Shown one piece after another: positions 1-10,526 of a DNA stretch of 64,000 nt. The translations under genes and the position numbers were made by a program. This DNA comes from Oegoconia quadripuncta. Its lineage: Eukaryota; Arthropoda; Insecta; Lepidoptera; Autostichidae. Position 1 is the first letter of the stretch; each line of letters begins with the position of its first letter. Location: NCBI GenBank assembly GCA_949316235.1, contig OX438743.1:33387242-33451241 (forward strand). Direction: 5' to 3'. The notes beneath the pieces were generated by a model, which saw nothing but the letters and a program-made list of their open reading frames with translations, did no database searches and was not told the origin of the DNA.

Positions 1-210
1 AATCCGGGCTATCGTCAATCAGTGACAGATGTTGATTTCAGTGCGTTTGAATAATCGCCGATGTGTCACGATCCGCTCCCACACTGTCGTGACATGACGG
101 CCATTATTTATTTAATTCCGAGTTGTGCTACTACATACGAGTGTAACTAGAGATAAGCCACTGTGCTTAAATGTGAGAGCGTGAAGGTAACTGTAAAGTG
201 TGTAAGTGGG
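1..210 (+). promoter_or_regulatory. Possible core promoter and non-coding first exon (ASPP candidate)
   Basis: Two arthropod initiator-like TCAGTG motifs lie at 19-24 and 38-43. The following ~170 bases are less AT-rich than their surroundings and end in donor-like sequences (AAG|gtaact at 187; GT|gtaagt at 202). The ASPP start exon at 36750 begins at a splice acceptor, so some upstream first exon must exist; this is one candidate. The promoter could equally lie outside the window. No TATA box is evident. This is inference from short motifs only. Confidence 0.2.
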
Positions 211-878
211 ATCTGTGGATTTATATTAATTAAAAAGTAATTAAGCTTCGTCGTTTATACCTTTACTTTATTACATAAACTTAATCTGGTTTTTTTAAAT
301 TATTATATAACAAATACACATGTTAGATAAATATGCGCAAGAGTAAAAAGAGGGGTGTTATAAGGTTAAAGTCTATGTCTGTCTGTGTACGCATGTCTAT
401 GTACATGATCTATAAGAAGAGATAAGTACTATAGTTATTATTGTCAATTTCAGCACTTTCACTTTCTCTCGCAGGGCACTAGTTGAAAATCAGCGTCTTA
501 CCGCAAGTGAGGATCCACACTGAGCGACATGGTCCATTTGTGATACAGACACACATAAAACACTATCATGAGCTGTAACCATTGTACTATTAAATTTTAA
601 TTTACTACTGTGAAATAAGGCTACATTTCGAAAACTATACTAACATGCAGAATAATTGTGCGGTCGATTCAGATATATCAAAACAAAACAGTTTACATCT
701 GTTTGAAATTTCAGTGTGGGATGCATCGACAGCGTCAGTTACGCTGGCCGGCACCACGGACGTCCGTCGTATTGCTTGACCTATTCGTTGATTCCAAGCC
801 AGCAGTCAATTGATTGTTCCGTTGTTAAATATAGCTGCAACTTCAACGCAAATTTATGCTCTGTTTCAGTATAAAGCA
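211..878. other. Unassigned upstream sequence
   Basis: AT-rich sequence with no recognised repeat. A good pyrimidine tract plus acceptor ends at 474, followed by a possible donor at 507, and a second acceptor-like site precedes a CpG-richer patch at 715-780. These could be 5' UTR exon signals, but nothing in the coding potential supports them. Confidence 0.3.
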
Positions 879-1160
879 CTTACCTGGTGTAATGGTTAGC
901 AACTCTGACCACTATACCAAAAGGTTGCGGGTTCGAATCCCGCTAGGGGCATATGTTTGTGTGATGAATACGGACATGTGTACCCGAGTTATGGATGTTT
1001 TCATTTATAATAAGTATTTATTTACAAAAAAAATGTATTTATGTATTATATCAACCATCTGGTATCCACAACACAAGCATATAGTTGCTTACTGTGGAAC
1101 TAGATGGCGCTGTGTGTATGTCTAAGGATATTTATTTATTATTTATTTATTTATTATTTA
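879..1160 (+). repeat. SINE family A, full-length copy
   Basis: tRNA-derived SINE. The head carries an A-box-like segment (tggtgtaatggttag) and a perfect B box (ggttcgaatcc), followed by the body beginning catatgtttgtgtgatgaat. The body then contains 'ccatctggtatcca' and 'ggaactagatggcgctgtg', and the copy ends in a (attt)n tail. Related copies or pieces in this window lie at 14521, 24890 (-), 26262, 29560, 36890, 39067, 41769, 57070 and 58080 (-). Confidence 0.85.
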
Positions 1161-1187
1161 CCTATATTATAAGCAATTTTCATTTGG

Positions 1188-1365
1188 TCGGTGGTAGGGT
1201 TTCTAATTCGATCCCACAGGTAGACTCCATGCCTAACTCTCTCCATTGCTCTTTGGGTGACTTTGAGCCTTCTTATGAGGCCCATAGTGAGCCACCACGT
1301 TTCAGTTCCATATATCCACACTGGCAACACACACTGATCAAAGACTCGTAGGAGTTCTATGTAAA
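1188..1365 (-). pseudogene. RTE-like LINE relic, reverse-transcriptase C-terminal region
   Basis: The minus-strand reading includes VFDQCVLPVWIYGTETWWL and then a conserved run of the type LIRRLKVTQRAMERV. That is the characteristic segment following the polymerase domain of RTE-like endonuclease/reverse-transcriptase elements common in Lepidoptera. Only about 55 codons are recognisable, with no start and no catalytic motifs, so this is a dead fragment. It lies next to the tail of the SINE at 879-1160. Confidence 0.75.
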
Positions 1366-1849
1366 TAAATAAATAAATATTGACTCTGCCTGCATAGTGT
1401 AAGCCATAGATATATGCAATTTGAATATTACTTAACAAAAAGAGTATGATTTGTCGGCAGGGAATTACCTACCTCTAAGCTGATGATATTAAGTTTAGAA
1501 CCCAGAAAATACGAGTCGCTAGATGGAGTAAAAGTTGTCGGTGATATAGCACATTCTAGAACAAAAATGCAGTGCTCTGTTGCATTTACAGTACGTAAAT
1601 ATAAGTAGTTTCTACCTGACTGCTACGCCGAGGGAGACAGGGTTAGACAGATTAGGAAAATATGTGGCTTCCACAGTAAGGCTTCGGTACCGGTGCCGGT
1701 GTCAATGTGGAGTTAGTTACTTAGTTTTCCACTTCACATAAAATATACGAAGGTTGCCATATAGAAACTTTATATAATAGATTTGCTTTTTTGTGTGACC
1801 GGAACATGGGCGAAATTAATCAATAGCTAACATAAAATTTCAAAAACAA

Positions 1850-2345
1850 AAATATTTTTTAATAAATAAAAACCAAATTCATCCTCTCCACATGTTCAAA
1901 TCATCTCAGCATACCTTTTTCAATCTTTGTCACCACGTCTTCTTCCACACTGCTTAACTCCCTAGTTACTCTATCCCTGATTCTATCTTTCAAAGCTACC
2001 CCACTCATACTTCTCAATGATTTAATTCTACTTTCATTCTTCTTCTGCCTTACCCCTGCATTCGCTCCCGTAAATCCAGCACCCCCCGGTATAAACAACC
2101 AGTCGAGCTTATTTGGACCAATTCTGGTTCCTTATAAAGACCTGCATTCACTCTACTTTCTATATCCTTCTCACAATTTCCATCATCCCTTGTAAACAGT
2201 GAACCTAAATACACAAACTCACGCACTTGCTCCACTTTTTCTCCATCTATCAAAATACTGCAATCCGTCATACATACACAGAGGTATAAAACTGAATATA
2301 ACTATAATCTCTCAAATATCATAACTTCAGTTTTAGAGCCACATA
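1850..2345 (-). pseudogene. RTE-like LINE relic (thumb to C-terminus), frameshifted
   Basis: Reading the minus strand in pieces gives SKTEVMIFER, then EFVYLGSLFT with ESRVNAG, then after a frame change RQKKNESRIKSLRSM, ALKDRIRD, EEDVVTKIEKGMLR, a stop where the family has Trp, and finally FEHVERMN. The order and spacing match the post-catalytic half of RTE-clade reverse transcriptases, except that a stretch between the RVNAG and KKNESR blocks is missing. The two largest open frames are separated by a frameshift. It is a decayed retrotransposon, not a host gene. Confidence 0.8.
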
Positions 2346-2418
2346 GACTTTCATTCCTTTTTTTCAAAGCTTATTCATAAGTGTTACCATATATAATTAT
2401 AGTTGAGTATAATTGATA

Positions 2419-2590
2419 ATATTTTACTTTTTCACGACATTGGCAACACAGCTTTAGAATGCTTAAAAATACGGAAAAATGGAAGCAATAGAAAGCAAAG
2501 TCGCACGTAGAATTACTTCCGATTATGATTTGGTTCGCAAAAACTTTTATTTGATTCGCCGTACGGCTGCAGATTATCGCACATACCGTT
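2419..2590. repeat. Diverged interspersed repeat with ttggcaacac core
   Basis: The sequence around ttggcaacacagctttagaa, followed by an a-rich run and a block like aagcaatagaaa, aligns by eye with 25320-25410, which has the same order of blocks. A weaker third match is near 37490-37560. Class is unknown. Confidence 0.4.
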
Positions 2591-2950
2591 AGCACAGACA
2601 CCAATCATGTTTCACTTGCAGCGTGTATTATTGAACCGAATCTAATCTATGGCCACGCCGGAAATCTGTCAAGAGCGCGTACGTGGGGACACGAAGAATC
2701 AATTCGGTGGCACGAGCGTTTATAGAGAGCCATTTGGCGTAATAAAATTTCGGAATGGTAGCACCCCCGCGGTTCCGTAATAAACGGTGAGTCTCGCCCA
2801 TCAACGCGTAATGCAGATGAAAGTACTCGGATTGGCAGTACGTGCTCGTCAAAATTTTAGTAATATAATTCTCGAAAATGCAGATGCAGTGGATGGTAAG
2901 TTGTCGAGAATGCTTTCGATTTGTATGGTACCATTTTTATGCACAAAGTT

Positions 2951-3245
2951 AGAGCTGGACCTTAATCATGCCTGTTAAGTGTAAATGAGGTCGAAGATCA
3001 CCCCCGACCCCTGACTTATTTTGGAGACTGGCTATCTTGTCTCAAAAAGCCGGAACATAACAATACTATAAACATAGCAGCTTGATGGCAGACTTAGATA
3101 AGACGGTGGTAGCTGGCCAGGCAGACATTTAAAAATGCCGTGCCACCAACTAAACCGAGTGCTAAATATGTACCCCGCTGGTAATCGAACCCGCGACCTC
3201 AGTTTTGTAAATCTTATATTGTTTACATTGAGTCACGGAGACGGT
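2951..3245 (-). repeat. SINE family C, near full-length copy
   Basis: tRNA-related SINE on the minus strand. The head (right end) reads, in reverse, as a 'ccgtgactcaatgtaaac' start with a ggttcgattacc-type B box. The body contains the 'taagtctgccatcaagctgc' and 'ccggctttttgagacaag' segments. Nine copies or partial copies occur in the window; the best are at 33138 and 52537. Confidence 0.75.
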
Positions 3246-4040
3246 TTCGTACCTATAAGTTTCACACAAAAAGAATACGAGAAATATTTTACACAACGTC
3301 AGAAATTTAAAATGATATCTACTTATATTAGTTTAGAAATTATTATTAAAAAATTATAATTAACGATGATTTGCTATCGACATACATATGGATATCAACA
3401 TAGTAAAGTTTGCTGGAACTAACCGGCGCATTTTCATTAAAATAGGCTTCTAGGACCATTATCAAGTGGTTGCCATTAAATCTGACAATAGTACTTTTGA
3501 GGAAGAGCCATGCGATACATCAATCAAACTTTCATAAGAATGGCTTGCGTGGATAAATAATGTTTGAATTACTACAGCTATAGCAAACATATACAAATGC
3601 CGGCACAAGTTTTCCATTTATGTGGCCATATTCTCCTGATTCTATAATGAGGCTTATTTGAAGTTTACGCTCCATTTATGATTCACTTCTCTAGTTTGGT
3701 ACAAAACAAATATATTTTCATAAAACTGCCAATAACAAAAAAAATTAGCCAAATAACGAGTACATAAATAAATTAACTAACTCAAGCTCTTTTTAGAGAG
3801 TTACCTTAGCGTCATGTTGGTGTACCGTACAGTCCGAAGACTGCAAATACTTTGTACAAAGAATCAGTCTTGCTATACAGCGAGCCAATGCAAGCCGATG
3901 CAGCAGGTACGATTCCTCCAACCAGGGACTGGGGTTTTTTTTATTTTGTGACTTTTTTAAAACAAAACGTATGATTATTATTGTTATATAGCATGTCATT
4001 TAAATAAACAAATAAATCAGCTTATCTATCTTACAATAAA
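3246..4040. other. No recognisable gene
   Basis: AT-rich filler. The open frame here on the minus strand (3793-3999) has no family resemblance. Confidence 0.4.
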
Positions 4041-4295
4041 CTAGCTTTCCGCCTGCGGCTTCGCCTTCGCGGATCGCGGATATGTTTAATTTGTTTATCC
4101 CGCGGGAACTACTCACTTTATCGGGATAAAAAATATGCTATGTCTCAATCCTAAGGCATGTTCTACCTATATACCAAATTTTCGCCGTGATTGAGCAACA
4201 AACAAACAAACAAACCAATAAACAATCATCCAAACCTATGTATTTATAATAGTAGTTAGACATCTAAACTTTCGCATTTACAATATTAGTTAGAA
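4041..4295 (+). repeat. Family D repeat ('gcctgcggcttcgcc' element)
   Basis: Starts actagctttccgcctgcggc, continues through 'atcccgcgggaactactc', 'atcgggataaaa', 'ttctacctatataccaaatt' and 'gccgtgattgagcaacaaac', and ends near 'ctttcgcatttacaatatta'. The same order recurs at 16976, 39000/39338, 43605/43860 and, reversed, at 24573 and 44698. It resembles the widespread lepidopteran ctag-starting repeats some authors class as Helitron-like; I cannot confirm the class. Confidence 0.75.
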
Positions 4296-4309
4296 GATAA
4301 GAAATATAA

Positions 4310-4445
4310 TATTTATAAATAAATTTGTCCCAGTTCTTGTCTTGATGGCTTCGGAGTAGACTAGCGGCATTGTCTCGTTGAATAGTGAGGCTCACCCTTT
4401 GTGGTAAGTAGAGATCAGCCAGAAGGCGACCAGAAGGTCATGCGA
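4310..4445 (-). pseudogene. LINE ORF C-terminal fragment ('LTIQRDNAASLL' type)
   Basis: The minus strand reads LPQRVSLTIQRDNAASLL, a C-terminal motif of a group of non-LTR retrotransposon proteins. A longer relic of the same kind lies at 54125-54425, reading SLAIQR followed by SNAA. Only about 30 codons are preserved here. Confidence 0.55.
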
Positions 4446-4456
4446 GGCTTCGACTA

Positions 4457-4640
4457 AGTCAAAGTCAAAGTCAAAAATGCTTTATTTTGTAGGTACACAG
4501 AGTACACTTAAAATAGTAAATTTTACATTTTTTAAGCTACTGCTTGTTCAAAATGCAATTTTCCCCTGGAAGAACAAGCAAGAAACTTAGAGAATAGCAT
4601 AAATTAATTTAGAACGAAATTAATAAAATGGCTTACGTCA
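4457..4640 (-). mobile_element. 3' end of an APE-type LINE (same family as 33905-34326)
   Basis: The tail is (gtcaaa)n at 4457-4475, followed by a 3' UTR that contains 'ttttaagctactgcttgttc' and 'gaagaacaagcaagaaactt', almost identical to 33960-34030. Orientation follows from the simple-repeat tail. It is a 5'-truncated insertion carrying only the 3' UTR. Confidence 0.75.
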
Positions 4641-4699
4641 AATTGTTTCTATAGTAATAAGGAATATTTAGAATTTAAAAAATAATTAGACGATATTAA

Positions 4700-4858
4700 G
4701 TGATAATACGAATTGTTGAAAAGTATCTGTTACATTAGTAATTAAACGGAACCTGAAACCATTTGCACACCTGCATGCAGGTTGAACTCATTGTGGACGA
4801 ACTATACCTAAAATCTCTTTTACTGTGTTCTGGCAAATAAACTATTTGTATTTGTATG
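4700..4858 (+). repeat. Possible LINE or SINE 3' end
   Basis: Ends in 'ctggcaaataaactatttgt', a polyadenylation-signal-like tail seen at 3' ends of insect non-LTR elements. The body around a 'ctgcatgcag' palindrome is unassigned. Confidence 0.35.
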
Positions 4859-5044
4859 CGTACAAGTTTTATACGAATTTTAGGTTTTTTTTTATAAAAC
4901 AAACTAGACGTCATTAAAGCCAATTGTCATATGTAGTTCTATTTTTAACTATTACATACTGCAAACCAATCGAATACTTAGGAGTATACTACCTTGCTTG
5001 GGTATAGTCTAAGATTGAATAACATTCCTTGTTTAATGTGATAA

Positions 5045-5345
5045 ATTAGTAACTTCTTCTACATATTTAATAGCAAAGCTCTTGTCGGTGGAGTTCTTTC
5101 CACATATTTGTTTTAAATCCACGCGCGGTTTGACCTCCTGATACGACACAATATTTATCTTCCCCTTCACTTGGTCCATGTATGTTGTCGAAGGTCTACC
5201 TCTCTTCCTCTTTTTTTACCTTTCTTTATAGTTCTGATGAAGTTGCCATGTTGTATCAGGTGTCTGAACATTCTTCCCTCTTCTATTTTCAAATATCTCC
5301 TCGTTGCTGTTCATTTCCAACCAGCTGATTCTTTTCATTATCTTC
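5045..5345 (-). pseudogene. LINE C-terminal relic (RGRPSTTYMDQV type)
   Basis: Minus-strand translation across two frames gives KRISWLEMNSNEEIFENRR, NVQTPDTTWQLHQN, then KRGRPSTTYMDQVKGKINIV and SYQEVK. This is the C-terminal end of an RTE-like endonuclease/reverse-transcriptase family in which R-I-S-W, G-R-P and S-Y-Q-E-V-K blocks follow in that order. The large LINE at 5349-8240 abuts it and may have inserted into it. Confidence 0.7.
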
Positions 5346-5348
5346 TAA

Positions 5349-8240
5349 CAAAATCAAAAATCAAAAAATCAAAATCAAAAATATTTTATTCAATGTAGGA
5401 TACAAAAATATCACTTATTGAAAGTCAACATGTTATTATTTTTTTTTAAACTACATCGCTTCGCAAGGTGTTATGGTTAGGGAGAAGAAGCGACAAGAAA
5501 CTCCGCAACAACACATCTTTTCAATTTGTTTCCATCTTTACAATAATATTACATTTTAATATTACATATTACAAAACAATAGCAATTAACATAACGACCA
5601 GCTAACACCAGACCTCCTTATCGCCTAAATAATCATCTATCCTGTAATAACCCTTCTTACACAGAGTTTCTTTAATGTGGCGTTTAAATTTCTGCTCTGT
5701 TAAACTCAATACATGTTCTGGTATTTTATTGTAAAAGCGTATGCTGTGTCCCACAAAGGATGTGCTAACCTTGCTAAGTCTAAATTGTGGAATTTCAATT
5801 TTATTTTTGTTTCTAGTATTCAAATTATGATTATCAGAATGTTTACGAAATAGGCATATATTTTTGCGTACATACATTATACTGTCATATATATATTGAG
5901 ATGCAACAGTTAAAATACTTATTTCTTTAAACAGTTCTCTTAGAGAATCACGGCAGCGTAAATTATATATTGCTCTGATTGCTCTTTTTTGTAGAACAAA
6001 TATTGTTTGAATATCTGCAGCCCTACCCCACAGTAGTATACCATAAGACATAATGCTATGAAAGTAGCTAAAATAAACGAGCCTCGCTGTTTTAATGTCA
6101 GTAAGTTGTCTAATCTTACGAACAGCATAAGCAGCTGAACTGAGCCTGCTCGCAAGTGTCTCAATATGCGACCCCCACTGTAGTGTGGAGTCCAAAGTGA
6201 TGCCAAGAAAAACAGTGTTCTCAACAAATTCCAATGCTTCACTATTTAACTTTAGGTTGTTTTCCCCCTGCCTTACATTAGGTAAGGAAAACTTAATACA
6301 TTTGGTTTTCTTAGCATTTAGGACTAAATTATTCACAGTAAACCAGTTCGAAACCTGTGAAAGAGTATCGTTTACATCGTCAATATCATTCGACCCTCTC
6401 TTTATTTTGAATATAAATGAAGTGTCATCAGCAAACAACACAATATCAACCAGGTTCCGAACTAAATAAGGCAAGTCGTTAATATAAACTAAAAACATAA
6501 AAGGACCCAGAATTGATCCTTGAGGCACTCCCATTTTCACAAAAGATCCTGAAGATTTTTCCAGATTTACTTGAACTTTTTGAATTCTATTTTCTAAATA
6601 AGAAGTTAATAAGTCGAGGGCTTTGCCGTGCACCCCATAATGTTCTAATTTAAATAAAAGCGTTTTGTGATCCACACAATCGAATGCCTTTGAAAGATCG
6701 CAAAACACACCGATTGCATCGCTGCGATCTTCCCAGGCATTATAAATATTTTTAATTAGAGCTACACCAGCATCCGTTGTCGAGCGACCGTTAGTAAAGC
6801 CAAACTGTTTATCATGTAGTAGTCCATTTGTATTGAAATGACACAGTATTTGACCCAGAATAAGTTTCTCAAAAATTTTACTAAGTACAGGTAGAATGGA
6901 GATGGGCCTGTAATTATTGAGATCGTTTTTACATCCTGATTTAAAGAGAGGTACAACCTTACTATGTTTCATCAGTTCAGGAAAGACACCTTGATCAATA
7001 CTCGCATTGAAAATTAAGGCTAAGTAAGGAGCGATCGTAGTAACAATATGACTCAACAGCTTTACCGACATGCCCCAGACATCTTCAGCTTTTTTTAACT
7101 TTAGCGTTTTGAAAGCCTTTATAACTTCGAGAGGGTCAACATACCTAAATTTAAAAATAGTGTGGCATTTTTTTACATTAGTTACCATCAATGATTTAGC
7201 ACGATTTGGTGATGAATCTAGTATTTCAGTAGTTTTGACTGGAATATTTACAAAAAAATTTTCAAAATGCTGAGCTACTTCTATATCGCGATTGATAAGT
7301 CTATTATTAATTTTAATTGAATATCCATTGTCACGTGGTTTAACACATGACGTTTCCCTATTTATAACCTTCCAGACTGCTTTAATCTTGTTATCAGCAA
7401 TATTTACAATATTACTAATGTATCTGGACTTAGCAGCAGTACAAACTTTTTTAAATATTTTTGAATAATTTTTAACAAATTCGCAGAACTCTAGGTCACC
7501 CTGCCTAATTGTCCTATCTTCATAGAGCTGAAACAACTTATCTCTACTTATTCGAATCCCTTTCGTGGCCCAGTTACTGAATTTAAATTTATTTGTATTT
7601 TTAACTTTTTTAATTTGAAAGATTTGTTCAAACTCTTTATTCAAAACATTGAAGAAATCTGTATAAAATTTATCACAGTCAATTGTTTCAGACGAAGGTA
7701 AAGGTAATTTATTTAGCAAAACTTCTTTATATATTTCTACTTTTTCTGCAGGTATAGGTCTAGTAATGAATTCTACTGTGGGATTGGATAACTTAATTAA
7801 CGGAAAAGCAACAAGTTGCCCACAGTGATCAGACCTTAAACAGTTTAGTATAGACTGATCAATGAAATTACAGTTACAGAAAAAGTTATCTATGCAAGTG
7901 GCTGTAGATTCAGTGATTCTAGTAGGCTCTAGGAATACGTTGTTTAAATTAAAAGACTTAAATAAACTTATTATTCGAGTAGTTAACGACTTCTGCTCCA
8001 GCAAATCTACATTAAAATCACCACAGACTATAACTGACTTTGTCCCTCTAGTTACTAGTTTTAGCACATCTTCCATGACCGACTCAAACAAATTAAAGTT
8101 GTAAACATAAGGAGGTCTGTATACGCAAATAACAATGTAATTCTCCAACTCCACAGATGAAAGTTCAATAGTACATTCAATCGAAAGTGCAACAACATCT
8201 TTGCGTTCCTTCGCCACCATAACACCACGTCTCAAATGAT
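5349..8240 (-). mobile_element. 5'-truncated non-LTR retrotransposon (CR1/Jockey superfamily, Daphne-like)
   Basis: The whole element runs right to left: the coding region at 8235-5602, then a ~250-bp 3' UTR, and a (tttgattt)n tail at about 5349-5385. The tail type is the same as in the decayed copies at 4457 and 33905. The 5' end stops inside the endonuclease domain, as expected for incomplete target-primed reverse transcription. No convincing target-site duplication was identified. Clade assignment within the CR1/Jockey group is tentative. Confidence 0.85.
5602..8235 (-). CDS. ORF2-type endonuclease/reverse transcriptase, N-terminally truncated
   Basis: Single open frame of 877 codons for a retrotransposon enzyme that nicks DNA and copies its RNA at the nick. 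The first ~145 residues are the C-terminal half of an APE-type endonuclease, with GDFNVD at 72-77 and the catalytic SDHC at 135-138; the N-terminal half, including the first catalytic residues, is missing. The reverse transcriptase spans roughly 420-680: NNYRPIS at 440-446, motif A DLSKAFD (513-519), motif B GVPQGSILGP (569-578) and motif C FADD (601-604), so the three catalytic aspartates are present. A C-terminal region typical of the family follows (FLGITLDSTL; YGILLWG). The frame begins at a non-ATG codon after an upstream stop, which agrees with truncation rather than a true start. The lack of any internal stop over 2.6 kb suggests a young insertion. Not a host gene; unlikely to be autonomous. 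Confidence 0.92.
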   Translation of the reverse strand: MRRGVMVAKERKDVVALSIECTIELSSVELENYIVICVYRPPYVYNFNLFESVMEDVLKLVTRGTKSVIVCGDFNVDLLEQKSLTTRIISLFKSFNLNNVFLEPTRITESTATCIDNFFCNCNFIDQSILNCLRSDHCGQLVAFPLIKLSNPTVEFITRPIPAEKVEIYKEVLLNKLPLPSSETIDCDKFYTDFFNVLNKEFEQIFQIKKVKNTNKFKFSNWATKGIRISRDKLFQLYEDRTIRQGDLEFCEFVKNYSKIFKKVCTAAKSRYISNIVNIADNKIKAVWKVINRETSCVKPRDNGYSIKINNRLINRDIEVAQHFENFFVNIPVKTTEILDSSPNRAKSLMVTNVKKCHTIFKFRYVDPLEVIKAFKTLKLKKAEDVWGMSVKLLSHIVTTIAPYLALIFNASIDQGVFPELMKHSKVVPLFKSGCKNDLNNYRPISILPVLSKIFEKLILGQILCHFNTNGLLHDKQFGFTNGRSTTDAGVALIKNIYNAWEDRSDAIGVFCDLSKAFDCVDHKTLLFKLEHYGVHGKALDLLTSYLENRIQKVQVNLEKSSGSFVKMGVPQGSILGPFMFLVYINDLPYLVRNLVDIVLFADDTSFIFKIKRGSNDIDDVNDTLSQVSNWFTVNNLVLNAKKTKCIKFSLPNVRQGENNLKLNSEALEFVENTVFLGITLDSTLQWGSHIETLASRLSSAAYAVRKIRQLTDIKTARLVYFSYFHSIMSYGILLWGRAADIQTIFVLQKRAIRAIYNLRCRDSLRELFKEISILTVASQYIYDSIMYVRKNICLFRKHSDNHNLNTRNKNKIEIPQFRLSKVSTSFVGHSIRFYNKIPEHVLSLTEQKFKRHIKETLCKKGYYRIDDYLGDKEVWC

Positions 8241-9030
8241 TCTAACCATTCTGTATCTCATTGAGTCAGGTTTATTTCACTTCACAAACTATTATCATTC
8301 GGCCAATAGGTTGTTATTATATCCTTCTATAAATTAATATAATGGGAGTATGTGAAGATGTGTTGCGAACTCATAACAGGCAGAATAGTTTGACCGTCTT
8401 CCCCTGTAGAGTTGAGGAATCCTTCGCCATATGTGGGCTTATTCTCATCCCTTTTCATTTCACTACTTAATTTAATTTTAATCCATGTGGTAAGTGAAAT
8501 ACTAACTTACTTCCAATGAGGTAAGAAAGAGACATTTTTACTTCTCCATTCGCAACCAAGTTGTAATAGCTCGTACCATTATTGTGTAAGTAACCCACTA
8601 CAATATAAATTAAATGTAAAGTGCGCCTCCTGTTAACTTAGTAACGTTTACTTAATGTAAGTGGCACTTAGTGATATCATAGTAGCTTTTATAATACTCC
8701 CCGCCTTAATTGTCGGTATCAAAATGTAGTAAAATTAATGTTTAATGACCACTTCATGGCATTGGTTGCTGTTCAAAGTTAACACCCAGTTTATGTCCAA
8801 AGATAAAAAAATATCAAATGGGCCGTAAAAGGTATTAAAAAAGAGGTTTTATGAATTTGGGGGCCACTGTCAAAGTTATACAACTTTGGCTTTTAACAAG
8901 GAACAAATCGCCTTGTTGGGTGCGAGAGTGATTGTGAGACGAAGTTAATAAACCTCATGAAATGTTTCATAAACTGACAATATTCAGTAATGTAGCATGT
9001 GGCAAAATAAGTAATTTTCATGTAATAATA
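8241..9030. other. Unassigned AT-rich sequence
   Basis: No repeat family or gene was recognised between the large LINE and the LINE relic at 9038. Confidence 0.4.
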
Positions 9031-9037
9031 TTTGTGA

Positions 9038-9460
9038 GGATAAAAAACAAGGGACTAGGAGGACACTCTATGAAGCTATCGCTTTCACCAAGTGCAAGCA
9101 ATCCTAGGCTCGTATTAATAAATAGTTCTCAAGATTGACATGGCCTCAAGTTGACGCTTGAGAATCTGTTGCATATTAAAACAGCATCAGAAAAAATTAT
9201 CTTGAGACCGAGACGCGATCTTAATCTCAAGAACGATTTATTATTACGGGCCCTAAACACCACTTCCTATCAAAGCGAGTACTGAAAGGGTGGAACAAAT
9301 TACCAGAGTCAGTGAACAGTGCACCCTCGGTGAACTCTTTCAAAAACTTACTGGACAAATATTGAAAAAAATAATTAGACCAAACACAATGCAGTGATAT
9401 ACACACATCAGCTTAAAGCTGCTAGTATATTATTAATAATAATAAAATGTTTTTATTTAT
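9038..9460 (+). pseudogene. LINE ORF2 C-terminus and 3' UTR, split by a MITE
   Basis: Before the MITE the frame reads GHSMKLSLSPSASNP; after it KHHFLSKRVLKGWNKLP, then ESVNSAPSVNSFKNLLDKY and a stop at 9363-9365. The GHSMKL ... FLSKRV ... WNKLPESV ... FKNLLDKY order is the classic C-terminal end of Jockey/CR1-like ORF2 proteins. Removing 9107-9252 plus one copy of the duplicated CTA joins the two parts in frame. A 3' UTR with an (aat)n tail runs to about 9460. Confidence 0.8.
9107..9252. mobile_element. MITE with ~30-bp terminal inverted repeats and 3-bp (CTA) target duplication
   Basis: The left end ggctcgtattaataaatag mirrors the right end, which reversed reads ggcccgtaataataaatcg; both continue with ttctcaagatt / ttcttgagatt. 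CTA flanks both sides (9104-9106, 9253-9255). It sits inside a LINE reading frame that is restored on precise removal. A 3-bp duplication would suit PIF/Harbinger-type elements, but that is tentative. It encodes nothing. Confidence 0.85.
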
Positions 9461-10526
9461 TTCACAAAAAATGAGATTACGTCAATTTGGTAACACTGAC
9501 CTCTTACTCTCTCTACTCGTGGAAGCAGCGAGGTGCAGATTTTTTAAAAAATAGCGTTTAATTTAGAATTATTCTCAAAATGTTTTTAATTACATTTTGT
9601 ATGGTCACATGTATTTAGTTACCAATATTGCCATGATTCGTATTCAGAGGGAGTTCGAAACATTCAGAAATTATATTTTCATTATCAATTTTTGTGGTAA
9701 AATACTACATTGGGCGAGCCGTAAAATTAATTTAGATTTTGGAAGTTCAAAGATTTCTGGTGGGGCCGACGACGACACCCATATCACTCTATCTATGGGC
9801 CTCAGTATTCTTTCTTTCGGAGCGGACCGATGTCACCCTGCACTAACTTTCTTCCGGTGTGCTTCTTTTCCATTACGCTCAGTCACAGTCCGCTGCCAGT
9901 GCGGATTCTTAGGCGTTAAATCCGGAGATCTTATATTCCTAAAATAATAGTCATTGGGTGGAGACTTGAAACCCAGGTAAGTGCATATAGGTATATATCA
10001 TAGTTTCAAATTATCCACGTTCTAAGTTACTCTAGCACCAACGCACGGTGACAAATTAGTTACGGTCGTAACATTTACGACAAGAAAATCAAACTTCAAA
10101 ACAATTTCCATCGATTTCAAAACAATTAGGCGACGGTGAAATTAATAACAAAGGAGAGACAGGCTATAACTTTACATGTAGACGACACGAGACATGTGGG
10201 CAGGTAGAGCAAGGCAACAAGTGGTTTTGATACTTGAGCTCAAAAAGGATTGTTATTGTTCAGCGAGGATATCATTGCAAGACCCTGACAGTTTGCGGTT
10301 TCTCGTGAACTACACACGATACGATATTGAACGTGACAAGATAAACGAGCCATGTATAAGTCGGACGCGCGCAGTGAGGGTTCCGTAACAATTTATTTGA
10401 TTTAACATAATTTTATTATCGGTATGCCAACTCTGCTTTAAAGTACTACATTAATTCTTGGTTACAGAAAATAGTTGTGGTAGTTTAATTTCTCAAGACT
10501 TATGATATGAATATGGTATGTGTAAC
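9461..10526. other. No confident feature; short family H fragment near 10355-10395
   Basis: Contains a somewhat GC-richer stretch (9750-9930) that is open in one frame but unlike any protein I know. A short piece 'gcagtgagggttccgtaac' resembles the end of the family H repeat (see 22820). Confidence 0.35.

Noticed and set aside
905..951. tRNA gene call from the B box and flanking stem
   Set aside because: The A and B boxes belong to the SINE A head; there is no complete cloverleaf, and the same head recurs in many copies with the SINE body attached.
9597..9947. 116-codon open frame
   Set aside because: Starts inside AT-rich filler, no domain, no splice or promoter context.
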